64,000 nt of DNA, taken from the NCBI RefSeq assembly GCF_016785085.1, contig NZ_JAENHO010000004.1, positions 558,001 through 622,000 on the forward strand. The letters are read 5' to 3'. Below the pieces are notes generated by a model. That model was not told where the DNA came from and did not search any database. It worked only from the letters and a program-made list of their open reading frames with translations. The DNA comes from Paractinoplanes lichenicola (GTDB lineage: Bacteria > Actinomycetota > Actinomycetes > Mycobacteriales > Micromonosporaceae). Below, in pieces: positions 40,922-48,897 of the stretch (positions within the stretch are counted from its first letter, which is position 1; every line of letters starts with the position of its first letter). Both the position numbers and the translations under genes were made by a program.

Positions 40922-41447
40922 AGGGCCGGATTCCGTCGAGGATCAAGTCGGCGACGTACCGTGCCTCGTTTCGTGTCTGTGCCGCCTCACCTGCTGTGAT
41001 CCATTCCCGGTGGACGGCGTCGTCGAGTTCGTCGTCGTCGGCGATGCCGACTGTCCGGCCGTGCCGGCTGAACCTGGGGCCGGGGTCGGTGTCGTCGTCG
41101 TCCGGCCGGTGCCAGAGGTCGAGCTCGAGGTCGACGAAGCTCCACACGTCCCCGCTTCGCGTCATGGGACGGGACAAATCGACGGTGATCGCAGTGTGAG
41201 GTGTCCGCCTCCACGCAGCGACCCAACCGCCCTGATGCGGCGCGAAATAAAGGACGGCGCAGCCTGGTTCCTCGGGAACTCCGGAGAAGCACGTGGCCTC
41301 GCGGCCGTCGGCCCACCGGCCCGTATAGGTCGTGCCCTCGGGATGGAACAGCCAGGAGCCGCCCTCGTCGTCACCGAGGTGATAGGCGAGCCAGCTTCCC
41401 TCATTGCCGTTGAGCTTGCGCTTCACGAGTTTCAGGACGCGGGGCAT
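40857..41447 (-). CDS. DUF402-domain protein (FomD-like nucleoside diphosphatase family)
   Basis: 196 residues with the DUF402 fold: KRKLNGNEGSWLAYHLGDDE, HPEGTTYTGRWADG, AITVDLSRPMTR, WSFVDLELDLWHRPD and DDDELDDAVHREWITAGEA. The acidic metal-binding residues of the VDL-x-LDL-W and DDDELDD segments are present. Members hydrolyse nucleoside diphosphates or act as the FomD phosphatase. Overlaps its upstream neighbour by 47 bases and the convergent pseudokinase gene by 65 bases. A second DUF402 gene lies at 63482. Confidence 0.85.
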   Translation of the reverse strand: MPRVLKLVKRKLNGNEGSWLAYHLGDDEGGSWLFHPEGTTYTGRWADGREATCFSGVPEEPGCAVLYFAPHQGGWVAAWRRTPHTAITVDLSRPMTRSGDVWSFVDLELDLWHRPDDDDTDPGPRFSRHGRTVGIADDDELDDAVHREWITAGEAAQTRNEARYVADLILDGIRPFTQAAWERFERAVDRGLPAPL

Positions 41448-42843
41448 CGTCTGAAACTAGCCCACCACCTCGTAACCTCGCCGCCACGCGGGCGACGATC
41501 GTGCCGACGTTGAGCAGGGCGGCCACGGCGACCCACACCACCAGCGCGGGCACGGTGTAGGTGAGCTGCCGGAAGGTGATGTCGCGGCCGTTGCCGACGA
41601 TCGTGCCGAGCAGGTAGGGGAGCGAGACGAGCAGCACCAACGGCACCGCGCGGGGCAGCAGCCGCACAGCCGCCATCCCAAGAGGGCCCCCGCGGCGCAG
41701 CCGGCGCACCCCGAGCAGCACACTCAGCACCGTCAGCGCGGCCAGCACCAGATCCACGATCAGCCGCGTCGGGGCCGGGGGTGCGGGCGGGCGGCCGGTC
41801 TCGATCAGGCTCGCGAGCGCGTCGGCCAGGGCGTCGGTGCCGCCGGTGGCCAGGCTGAAGCCGCTGTTGCCGAGCACCGCGATGCCGTGGCCGGAGGGCA
41901 GCAGCAGCGCGCTGGCCGTGGCGGTGAACCAGATTCCGTTGTGGTGGAGCCGGCCCCCGCTGGTGTCCCAGCCCATCCCGTACGTCCAGCGCGGGTCGGA
42001 CGCGGTGTGCATGGCGGTCATGCTCTGCTTCGAGACCAGGCCGCCGGTGTTCTGCACGACCAGCCAGCGGGCCATGTCGCGCGCCGTGGTGATCACGCCG
42101 TCGGAGCCATCGACGAACCGGTCGGGCTCGGCAGCGGCGATCGAAGCGCCGTACGCGTAGGTGTGGCCCCGCGGCAGGTCGTGCGGCGTCCGGGCGATCG
42201 CGATCGTGTCCGGCATGCCGGCCGGCCCGAACACGTGCCGCTGCAGGTAGCCGCCGAACGGTTCGCCCGACACGACCTCGACCACCCGCGCGGCCAGGTG
42301 ATAGTTCGTGTTCGTGTACGCGTGACGGGTGCCGGGCGCGCCGGCCGGCGTCGCGTCCCGGGCCCGCTCCACGGCCGCCGCGAGCGAGTCGGGCTGCGGC
42401 AGGCTCTTCTCCCGCAGCGTGCGATCGGTGATCCCGGACGTCTGATTCAACAGCTGCCGTACGGTGATCTGGTCGCCCCGGGAATCGTCGATCCGGAAGC
42501 CCGGCAGATAGTCACGCACGGGCGCATCCAGCGTCACTTTCCCCGCGTCGACCAGCTGCATGACCGCGAGCGCGGTGAACGACTTGCTGACCGAGGCGAT
42601 CGGCATCGGCGTCGCCGCGCTCACCTCCGCCCCGCCCGAGTCGTGCCCGTAGCCCGCCATGTGCAGCACCTGATCGCCCTTGGTGATCGCGACGGCGACC
42701 CCCGGATAACCCGCCCGCGCGGCGAAACCGTCGACCACCCGCTCGACGGCAGCACTGTCCAAACCCTCCTGCGCGTACGCCGGAGCGGGAACCACCAGCA
42801 CGGCCAGCGCAACCAGCACCGCGGATTGCTTTCTCCTCCACAT
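41401..42843 (-). CDS. Secreted, membrane-anchored beta-lactamase-class-C-like serine hydrolase
   Basis: 480 residues from ATG 42843 (42852 also possible). Signal peptide MWRRKQ then VALAVLVVPAPAYA. The serine is in SVSK (P-I-A-S-V-S-K-S-F), the second motif is YTNTNY (YxN), and HHNG is the third (H-x-G) region. The C-terminal 110 residues contain four membrane helices (LILVDLVLAALTVLSVLLG and others). Family members are D-alanyl esterases or peptidases that work on peptidoglycan and cell-surface polymers. The catalytic domain should face outside, anchored by the C-terminal helices. Confidence 0.88.
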   Translation of the reverse strand: MWRRKQSAVLVALAVLVVPAPAYAQEGLDSAAVERVVDGFAARAGYPGVAVAITKGDQVLHMAGYGHDSGGAEVSAATPMPIASVSKSFTALAVMQLVDAGKVTLDAPVRDYLPGFRIDDSRGDQITVRQLLNQTSGITDRTLREKSLPQPDSLAAAVERARDATPAGAPGTRHAYTNTNYHLAARVVEVVSGEPFGGYLQRHVFGPAGMPDTIAIARTPHDLPRGHTYAYGASIAAAEPDRFVDGSDGVITTARDMARWLVVQNTGGLVSKQSMTAMHTASDPRWTYGMGWDTSGGRLHHNGIWFTATASALLLPSGHGIAVLGNSGFSLATGGTDALADALASLIETGRPPAPPAPTRLIVDLVLAALTVLSVLLGVRRLRRGGPLGMAAVRLLPRAVPLVLLVSLPYLLGTIVGNGRDITFRQLTYTVPALVVWVAVAALLNVGTIVARVAARLRGGGLVSDDAPRPETREAQAQRQ

Positions 42844-42952
42844 GCCCGACAACGCTAGGAATCAGCCCGCCCGAGCACACGACCCGATGGTCACCCGGCA
42901 CCCCCGACTTTCGTAGGGGGTGCGAAAACCCGTCCGGCCTAAAGAGCCCGGA

Positions 42953-43468
42953 TCACCGGGCCGCGGCGCGGATGGCCTGGCGCTTGGCGCGGGCCATCCG
43001 CCACAGGTAGGCCGGTGTGGGTGGGACCCAGCCGAGCTGGCGGGCCAGGCCGAAGTCGTCGCGGTTGGCCCAGTGTTCGAGGACCTGGCCGTCTCTCATG
43101 CGGAACCAGTGGGTCTGCGTGATCGCGAACGGGCGGCCCGTCGGCGGCATCGCGCCGGAGACCTCGCCGCGCGCGTCGTAGGAGACGAACGGGCCCACGT
43201 GCCGGCCGGACATGGTGCAGTGCACGGCGATCAGGTCGCCGTCGGCCACGGTGTCGTGGACCTCGAAGGCCAGGTCGGTGAACGCCGCGCGCAGCCAGTG
43301 GGCGGTGGCCGCGAACGCGGCGGGGCCCTGGCCCCGGCAGGCGGGCGGCTCGTCCTTGGCCTCCCGGTTGGTCGCCTGGGGGTGGACGATCGGGGTCAGG
43401 TCGTCGAGGTCGCCGGACGCCATGACCGTCATGGAGCGGATGCAGACGTCGGTTTCGAGGGTGCGCAT
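42953..43468 (-). CDS. SnoaL-like (NTF2-fold) ester cyclase family protein
   Basis: 171 residues. NTF2-fold landmarks are DLDDLTPIVHPQATNREA, AATAHWLRAAFTDLAFEV, TMSGRHVGPFV and the SnoaL-type HWFRMRDGQVLEHWANRDDF. Members are polyketide ester cyclases or small-molecule isomerases; the substrate cannot be read. Divergent from the TetR gene, with a dyad operator between them. Confidence 0.85.
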   Translation of the reverse strand: MRTLETDVCIRSMTVMASGDLDDLTPIVHPQATNREAKDEPPACRGQGPAAFAATAHWLRAAFTDLAFEVHDTVADGDLIAVHCTMSGRHVGPFVSYDARGEVSGAMPPTGRPFAITQTHWFRMRDGQVLEHWANRDDFGLARQLGWVPPTPAYLWRMARAKRQAIRAAAR

Positions 43469-43486
43469 GATGCCTCCGTACGAGTT

Positions 43487-43513
43487 ATCGGATACAGTGG
43501 AGAAGTATTCGAT
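43487..43513. promoter_or_regulatory. Candidate TetR operator between the SnoaL-like and TetR genes
   Basis: Two nearly perfect inverted half-sites, ATCGGATAC and GTATTCGAT, nine bases apart, in the intergenic region between the divergent genes. One pair mismatches. The site lies just upstream of both starts. Confidence 0.65.
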
Positions 43514-43531
43514 ACTAGTGAACGGTAATCA

Positions 43532-44167
43532 ATGACGCGTCGCCCATACGACAACAGCCGCCGGGCCGAGCAGGCGCGCCTGACCCGTCGTCGCGTCCTC
43601 GACGCCGCCCACGGCCTGCTGGTCGAGCGGGGGCCGGCCGCGGTCACCATGCGCGACGTGGCCGCGAGCGCGGGGGTCTCGGCCGAGACGGTCTACAAGA
43701 CGTTCCGCACCAAGGCGGCACTGATCAAGGACGTGTACGACGTCACGCTGGCCGGCGACGACGAGCCCATCCCGATGATCGACCGCCCCGAGATCCGGGC
43801 CGTGCACGCCGCGACCACCGCCGAGGGCACGCTCACGGCCTACGCGCACGCGGCCCGGCTGGTCAGCGGACGGACGGGCCCGCTGCTGGCCCGGCTGCTC
43901 GCCGCCGCCCGCGGGGGCGATCCCGACCTGGCCGAGTTCCGCGAGACCACCAACCGCGAGCGTATGTTCGGGGCCGGCGGGGTCGTGCGGCATCTGACCG
44001 ACATCGGTGGCCTGCGCGCCGGCGTCGACCCGGGCCAGGCCACCGACATCGTCTGGACGCTGATCTCGCCCGAGGTCTACGAGCTGCTCGTCGGCGATCG
44101 CGGCTGGACCCTCGACCAGTACGAGCAGTGGCTGGCTCGGTCGTTCATCGACGCGCTGGCGGTGTAG
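43532..44167 (+). CDS. TetR/AcrR-family transcriptional repressor
   Basis: 211 residues. The helix-turn-helix is TRRRVLDAAHGLLVERGP, MRDVAASAGVSAETVYKTF, TKAALIKDVYD. The helical C-terminal domain follows (TLTAYAHAARLVSGRTGPLL). It probably represses itself and the divergent SnoaL-like gene through the dyad at 43487-43513. It lies nine bases upstream of a membrane-protein gene on the same strand and may form an operon with it. Confidence 0.9.
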   Translation: MTRRPYDNSRRAEQARLTRRRVLDAAHGLLVERGPAAVTMRDVAASAGVSAETVYKTFRTKAALIKDVYDVTLAGDDEPIPMIDRPEIRAVHAATTAEGTLTAYAHAARLVSGRTGPLLARLLAAARGGDPDLAEFRETTNRERMFGAGGVVRHLTDIGGLRAGVDPGQATDIVWTLISPEVYELLVGDRGWTLDQYEQWLARSFIDALAV

Positions 44168-44176
44168 CGTGCGGCC

Positions 44177-45049
44177 ATGACCCTGGCCCGGCGTCTGACG
44201 CTCCTGCCGGTGCCGATCGCCGCGGCGGTGCTGTGGGCGCTCATGTTCCGGCCGCTGACCGAGCCCGCCGGCAACAACTCGTACTGGGTTCGCGAACTGC
44301 GCTGGGCCGCGCTGATCGCCCTCGTGCTGGTGCTGATCGTGCTCGCCCAGGGCGGCCGCCGGACGACGTACGGCGCTTTGGGTGTGGGCGTTGCCTGGTT
44401 GGCGGCCGACATCGCGATCGACCGGGCCGGGCTTTCCACCATCGGGCTCGCGCTCGGTGCGACCGCGGCCGGGTTGGCCTGCTGGGCGGTCGTCACGACC
44501 CTTCCCTTCGTACGGGAACCGAATGTGCCCTTGGCCGTGGCGATCGTCGCCGCCGTGGCATCGGGGCTGGCCACGGCCACCGAGTCGCCGACCGGCACCG
44601 AGCCCGCCCTCGCCCTCGGCAGCGCCGCCACCGGTTCCCTGCTGGCGTTGACCGCCGTCCTGGCCGCGGGGGCCGGAGCAAGAGCCGCCGCCCTGGCCGT
44701 CGCGGCGCCCTGGTTGCTGCGATACGCCCTGCCCGAGCCGAGCGGCGTCCGCTGGCTGGCCGTCTTCGCGTTCACCGTGCTGCTGATCGGCCTGCTCGCC
44801 GGGCGCGCCCGGGCCGCCCTCGCCGCCGTCGTGATCCCGCTGATGCTCCTGCCGCTCGTCCTGCTCAGTGCCCTGCTGCCGAGCGGCCGCCTGCTCACCG
44901 CGCTGGCCGGTCACCCGCCGATCGGGCCCGGGGACGAGGACGTGGTGCTGATCGTGCTGGCCGTGCCGATCGGCGTCGTCCTCGCCCGGACGATGGTCGC
45001 GTTCAGCCCTTCGGCGTCGCCGGCGGGTCGAGCGCCCATTCCACGGTGA
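44177..45049 (+). CDS. Multi-pass membrane protein, unknown family
   Basis: 290 residues with about eight hydrophobic helices, extremely Ala/Leu-rich (WAALIALVLVLIVLAQGG, TIGLALGATAAGLACWAVV, LLALTAVLAAGAGARAAAL, FAFTVLLIGLLAGRARA, AVVIPLMLLPLVLLSALL). No family motif is visible. It follows the TetR gene by nine bases, so it may be an exporter or sensor for the same ligand. Its last 47 bases overlap the converging SIMPL gene. Confidence 0.72.
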   Translation: MTLARRLTLLPVPIAAAVLWALMFRPLTEPAGNNSYWVRELRWAALIALVLVLIVLAQGGRRTTYGALGVGVAWLAADIAIDRAGLSTIGLALGATAAGLACWAVVTTLPFVREPNVPLAVAIVAAVASGLATATESPTGTEPALALGSAATGSLLALTAVLAAGAGARAAALAVAAPWLLRYALPEPSGVRWLAVFAFTVLLIGLLAGRARAALAAVVIPLMLLPLVLLSALLPSGRLLTALAGHPPIGPGDEDVVLIVLAVPIGVVLARTMVAFSPSASPAGRAPIPR

Positions 45050-45725
45050 CCGTGACCGACAGCTGCTGACGGCCGGGCTCGATCGGGATCGACGCGTCGG
45101 CCGCGGCGAACCTGTCCTGCCCGCCCTGCGGCCACGAAACCTGGCCGCCCTCGTTCACCCGCACGACCCGGCCCAGCGGCCGGCCCGCCTCGCGCGCGTA
45201 CAGCTCGGCCTTGCCGCGGGCGTCGGCGAACGCCTTCTTGCGGGCCTGGGCCAGCAGCGCCGCGTCGTCGTCGATCGAGAACGAGACCCCGCTGAGCCGG
45301 GCCGCGTCGCCACCGGCGGCCACGGCGGCGGACATGAGCGCGCCGGCCTTCGCCAGCTTCCGGATCTTCGCGGTGAGCCCCTGGCTCACCGTGTAGCCGG
45401 TGATCGGGCCGTCGTCCTTGCGCATCGACGTGACGTTGACGTTCGACGTCTGCAGGTCGGCCCTGGTCACGCCACCCTTCACGAGCGTGTCGCGCATGCG
45501 GGTGGCCGCCGCGGTGGCCTGCTTCATGGCCGCGTCGACCGTGGTCGCGCTGGTCTCCACCCCGAAGGCGGCCTCGAGCGTGTCGGGCGTGCCGGACACC
45601 GTCCCCGTGCCGCTGACCAGCACACTTTCCCGCTGCTCGTCGTTGGCCGAGGCGGGTGCCGGGCTTCCGCCGAGAAGCGCGGCCAAGAAGACGATGGCCA
45701 GTGCCCGATTAATCCCTTTTAGCAT
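45003..45725 (-). CDS. SIMPL/DUF541-domain periplasmic-type protein
   Basis: 240 residues with a signal peptide (LAIVFLAALLGGSPAPASA). The SIMPL domain starts RESVLVSGTGTVSGTPDTLEAAFGVET and includes AMKQATAAATRMRDTLVK, LQTSNVNVTSM and AGALMSAAVAAGGDAARLSGV; the last third repeats an alpha-beta unit (ALLAQARKKAFADARGKAELYA). This fold assembles into oligomeric shells in other bacteria and is linked to oxidative-stress tolerance. It overlaps the converging membrane gene by 47 bases. Confidence 0.88.
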   Translation of the reverse strand: MLKGINRALAIVFLAALLGGSPAPASANDEQRESVLVSGTGTVSGTPDTLEAAFGVETSATTVDAAMKQATAAATRMRDTLVKGGVTRADLQTSNVNVTSMRKDDGPITGYTVSQGLTAKIRKLAKAGALMSAAVAAGGDAARLSGVSFSIDDDAALLAQARKKAFADARGKAELYAREAGRPLGRVVRVNEGGQVSWPQGGQDRFAAADASIPIEPGRQQLSVTVTVEWALDPPATPKG

Positions 45726-45742
45726 GTTTACATCTTATCGTC

Positions 45743-46468
45743 CTAGTTGAGGATCGCCAGGACCATCGTCGCCGCGCCGATCGCCAGCACGATGTCGATC
45801 AGGATCTCGTGCGTGTGGCCGCCGATCCGCTCGACGATGCGCCGGGCCACCACCGACCCGATCATGAGCGCGGCGCCGATCGTCAGCCCCCGCACGATCA
45901 CCGCCCCGGTCAGGGCGTCGGCCACGCCGAAGGTCGCGAGCTTGCCCGCGTACAGCAGCAGCGAACTGGCCGCCTCACTGCCGAGAAAAGAGCCACCACC
46001 CAGCCCGTACGCGGTGAAGATCGGAACGCTGAGCGGGCCGGTGGAGAACAGCAGGCCCGTGAGAAAACCGACGACCGCCCCCGCCACCGCCATGTGCCAC
46101 AACCGGAACCGCCACCGCGCGACGACACCACGGCGACGAGCCACGATCATCGCCACGAAGAAGACCGCGATCGCCGCGTCGGCCACGCGTTCCGGAATGG
46201 CCAGCAGGGTCCGAGCGCCCAGAACCGCGGCCGGTACGCCGGGAATCGCGTACGCCAGCGTGGGCCGCCATGCGATCCGCCGCCACCAGGCCACGGCCCG
46301 GCCGATGTTGCCCAGCACCGCCGCGATCCCCATGACAGGCACCGCGACCCGCGGCCCGTACGCCCACAGCAACGCCGGCAGGAGCACCAGGGACGACCCG
46401 GTGCCGACCACTCCGCTGAGGACACCGGCGACCGCCGCGAGCACGAGCAGCAAGCCGAGAACCAGCAT
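45743..46468 (-). CDS. TauE/SafE-family sulfite exporter-like permease
   Basis: 241 residues with eight predicted membrane helices and the family repeat, a half starting AGVLSGVVGTGSSLVLLPALLW and a second near GAVVGFLTGLLFSTGPLSVPI. TauE/SafE proteins export sulfite, sulfoacetate or other organosulfonates. No sulfur genes adjoin. It lies 17 bases after the SIMPL gene start region in the same direction, 12 bases downstream of the unknown gene at 46481. Confidence 0.85.
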   Translation of the reverse strand: MLVLGLLLVLAAVAGVLSGVVGTGSSLVLLPALLWAYGPRVAVPVMGIAAVLGNIGRAVAWWRRIAWRPTLAYAIPGVPAAVLGARTLLAIPERVADAAIAVFFVAMIVARRRGVVARWRFRLWHMAVAGAVVGFLTGLLFSTGPLSVPIFTAYGLGGGSFLGSEAASSLLLYAGKLATFGVADALTGAVIVRGLTIGAALMIGSVVARRIVERIGGHTHEILIDIVLAIGAATMVLAILN

Positions 46469-46480
46469 CGACCGCCGAGC

Positions 46481-47137
46481 TTATCGATCTTCGTCGGTCT
46501 CCGGGAGCCCGCGGCGACGGCGCTGCTCGGGCACGCCCGCCAGCAGGCAAGCGCGCGTCCCGGCGGGGTCGGCCAGCAGCCGGTCGCGCAGTTCGGCGGC
46601 CTGGGCGGCCAGCGCCGGCAGCCACGGCGACGGGTACGGATCGTCGAGGTCGAGCGACGCGATGTGCTGGATGGTGGCCAGATCCGCGGAGGCGTCGGCG
46701 TCGCGGCGCAGCAGAACGGCCGTCGCCGCCTGGAAGAACAGGTGCCACACGTCCTGGCCCGCACTGACCCGGCGGCAGCGCCGCAGATAGCCCTCCAGCG
46801 TGCCGTTCTCCTCGAGCCAGGGGAGCACGACCTCGCGCAGGGCGGGCACCAGACGGGCCATGTAGTGCTCGCCGTCCTCGACCGTACGGAAGCTCGTGAA
46901 GTATTCGGGGAGCCGGAGTTCGTGACCGAGCTTCCACCCGGTGTCGAGCACGTCGAGCGGCAGATAGAGCGGATGCAGGATCACCAGCGGCTGGCTGGGC
47001 TGCGGCGTGATGCCCCGCGCGATCAGCCCGACCGGTCGCATGATCAGCCCGCCGTCGTTGACGAGCCACTCGCCCGGCAGGTGCGGCAGGGCGTACCGGC
47101 TGACGGCCTCGGCCCAAGGCCTGGGTCGCCGCGGCAC
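46481..47137 (-). CDS. Hypothetical protein, downstream of a DUF1877 gene
   Basis: 218 residues, soluble. GTG start directly abutting the stop of the DUF1877 gene (TAG|GTG), so translation is coupled. It contains PQPSQPLVILHPLYLPLDVL, PALREVVLPWLEENGTLEGY and ending RRRRGLPETDEDR; no known family recognised. A pair with DUF1877 and the proximity of several defence-related actinobacterial islands in general suggests an immunity-like or regulatory partner, but nothing here proves it. Confidence 0.65.
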   Translation of the reverse strand: MPRRPRPWAEAVSRYALPHLPGEWLVNDGGLIMRPVGLIARGITPQPSQPLVILHPLYLPLDVLDTGWKLGHELRLPEYFTSFRTVEDGEHYMARLVPALREVVLPWLEENGTLEGYLRRCRRVSAGQDVWHLFFQAATAVLLRRDADASADLATIQHIASLDLDDPYPSPWLPALAAQAAELRDRLLADPAGTRACLLAGVPEQRRRRGLPETDEDR

Positions 47138-47569
47138 CTATCCGATCCCGCCCGCGACGGCGCGTCCCTGCTCCGCCGCCGTACGGAAGAAGGTGGCCAG
47201 GGCCTGCAGGTCGCCGCTCATATGCGGGTCCGGGTCGAACCACCCGTCCTGTTCGATCCCGGCCGTGATCTCGCGAACCTCGGCCGGCCCGATCAGCCAG
47301 GCGGTCTCGTACCCGAGATCGACGTCCAGCTTCGTCCCGGCCCCGTCGACCGCCTTGCGCATCCACGCGCTCTCGTCGGCCTCGGTGTCGAGGTATTCGG
47401 AGACGTGCAGGTAGTTGAGCTCGAGGAGGTCCGCCTCGTCGTCGAGCGCCGACAGCGGCGGCGGCAGATCGTCCGGGTCGTCGAAGAGCTCGTTCAGCAC
47501 CTCGGGGTTCGCCGAGACCGCCTCCGCCTGCTCGGGAGTCAGTTTGACCAGCAGGAGCTCCATGCTCAT
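47138..47569 (-). CDS. DUF1877 (YfbM-like) family protein
   Basis: 143 residues from ATG 47569, where GAAGG lies eight bases upstream; an earlier ATG at 47584 lacks a better site. Typical DUF1877 features are the opening MSMELLLVKLTPEQAEAV, the acidic middle SALDDEADLLELNYLHVSEYL, LDVDLGYETAWLIGPAEVREI and TFFRTAAEQGRAVAGG. YfbM-like proteins are small, of unknown activity, and appear in polymorphic-toxin or growth-inhibition neighbourhoods as putative immunity proteins. It is translationally coupled to the gene at 46481. Confidence 0.78.
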   Translation of the reverse strand: MSMELLLVKLTPEQAEAVSANPEVLNELFDDPDDLPPPLSALDDEADLLELNYLHVSEYLDTEADESAWMRKAVDGAGTKLDVDLGYETAWLIGPAEVREITAGIEQDGWFDPDPHMSGDLQALATFFRTAAEQGRAVAGGIG

Positions 47570-47664
47570 GGTTGACGCCTTCACGACTGGGCGGCCCGGA
47601 ACTCACCCACGCTAACCGCGCCACCCGGTGCACGAGGCCGCTTTCCGGAGGTAGCTTCGCGGGC

Positions 47665-48360
47665 GTGGAGTCGCGGATGATTCGCGTACGGGATGTGGAG
47701 TTGCACGTCGGCGTGACGGGCAGCGGGCCCGACGTCGTCGTGCTGAGCGGTGGCCCCGGGTGCGTGCACTATCTGGAGCGTGACGACCTGGCGCCGCGGG
47801 GACACCGGGCCTGGTTTCCGGAGCCGCGCGGGGTCGGCCGGTCGGGTGGCGGCCCGCACACCATGGCGGAGGCCATCGCCGACCTCGAAAGCATCCGGGC
47901 GGCGGTCGGTGTCGGGTCGTGGATCGTGGTGGGGCATTCGTGGGGCAGCGATCTGGGTGTGCGCTACGCGGTCGAGCGTCCGGAGGCCGTGACGGCGCTG
48001 GTCGGCGTGGCCGGTCGGGGACCTCAGCGTGATCGCACGTGGACCGACGCGTACGAGAAGGGCAAGGGCACGGAACCCGCGGTCGAGATCGCTTGGGACC
48101 CGGGCGTGCACGCGGCCCTCGGCGAGTCGTTCACCGACTGGATCCATCGGCCGGAGCTGTGGCGCTCGCTGGCCGGCTGCGAGGTGCCGATGCACTTCAT
48201 CGCGGCCGCCGACGACATCCGCCCGTCATGGCCGCTGGCCCAGTTGGCCGCCCTCGTCCCGCACGGCCGCTTCTCGACGGTGCCGGGCGTCCCGCACGAC
48301 TTCTGGTTCACCCACCCCGGTGTGTGGACCGAGACCATCACGACCGCCTGCGCCGGCTAG
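47665..48360 (+). CDS. Alpha/beta-hydrolase, proline iminopeptidase-like
   Basis: 231 residues from GTG 47665 (ATG 47677 possible); GGAGGT lies 12 bases upstream. Family motifs are SGGPGCVHYLERDDL (oxyanion loop), the nucleophile elbow in VVGHSWGSDLG, and a His in PGVPHDFWFTH. The SGGPG and HSWGS pattern is typical of the prolyl aminopeptidase/hydrolase branch. It may cleave an amino-terminal proline or a small ester; the substrate is not determined. It converges with the gene at 48424, with a terminator hairpin between them. Confidence 0.85.
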   Translation: MESRMIRVRDVELHVGVTGSGPDVVVLSGGPGCVHYLERDDLAPRGHRAWFPEPRGVGRSGGGPHTMAEAIADLESIRAAVGVGSWIVVGHSWGSDLGVRYAVERPEAVTALVGVAGRGPQRDRTWTDAYEKGKGTEPAVEIAWDPGVHAALGESFTDWIHRPELWRSLAGCEVPMHFIAAADDIRPSWPLAQLAALVPHGRFSTVPGVPHDFWFTHPGVWTETITTACAG

Positions 48361-48374
48361 GGGCTGTGGAGGGC

Positions 48375-48400
48375 CCGGCCCCGCGAGACTTCGGGGCCGG
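48375..48400. terminator. Bidirectional terminator hairpin
   Basis: CCGGCCCCG (48375-48383) pairs with CGGGGCCGG (48392-48400) around an eight-base loop, 14 bases after the hydrolase stop and 23 before the secreted-protein stop on the other strand. Confidence 0.75.
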
Positions 48401-48423
48401 ACCTGTTCCGCACCGGGTGGGCG

Positions 48424-48780
48424 TCAGTTCCAGAGAGAGACCTGCAGTCCGGGGCAGTTGTTGAAGCAGTAGACCTCGGCCCGGTAGGTGGCGTAGACGC
48501 CGCCGATCGTCCGGTACACCTGCCCCGAGGTGGACGTCGAGTAGACGATCCGGTTGTTGGTCACGTCGCGGATGTCGAGCCGGTAGCTGCGGCTCTGCAC
48601 GTTGTAGGTCGCCACCGTCACCCGCCCGCCGTTGGCCGTCACGTTGCCGGTGCTGCAGTGGCTGTTGCCCGGCTGCACCGTGCACGACTCCGTGTAGGCG
48701 AGCGCGGTGCCGGGCGTCGCCACCAGCATCGCGGCCGTGGCGGTGGCACCTGCGACTGCGGCCTTGATCGATGTCCTCAT
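48424..48780 (-). CDS. Small secreted protein, unknown family
   Basis: 118 residues. Signal peptide KAAVAGATATAAMLVATP, cleavage likely near ALAY (residue about 29). The mature part of about 90 residues is beta-rich with four cysteines (ESCTVQ, SHCSTG, VYCFNNC) able to form two disulfides. Start ATG at 48780, preceded by GAGGAGC. It diverges from the SARP-NB-ARC regulator at 48898, which may control it. No known family is recognised. Confidence 0.75.
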   Translation of the reverse strand: MRTSIKAAVAGATATAAMLVATPGTALAYTESCTVQPGNSHCSTGNVTANGGRVTVATYNVQSRSYRLDIRDVTNNRIVYSTSTSGQVYRTIGGVYATYRAEVYCFNNCPGLQVSLWN

Positions 48781-48897
48781 TGCTCCTCCTCGATGGACGA
48801 CCCGTGTCGTACGGGCCCGCCCAGCCTGCAAGTCGGCGATTGTCGGGGAGTTGCTTCCGGATTGCATCGGGTGGGTGCGCGTGTTTCGCTCGACGGC

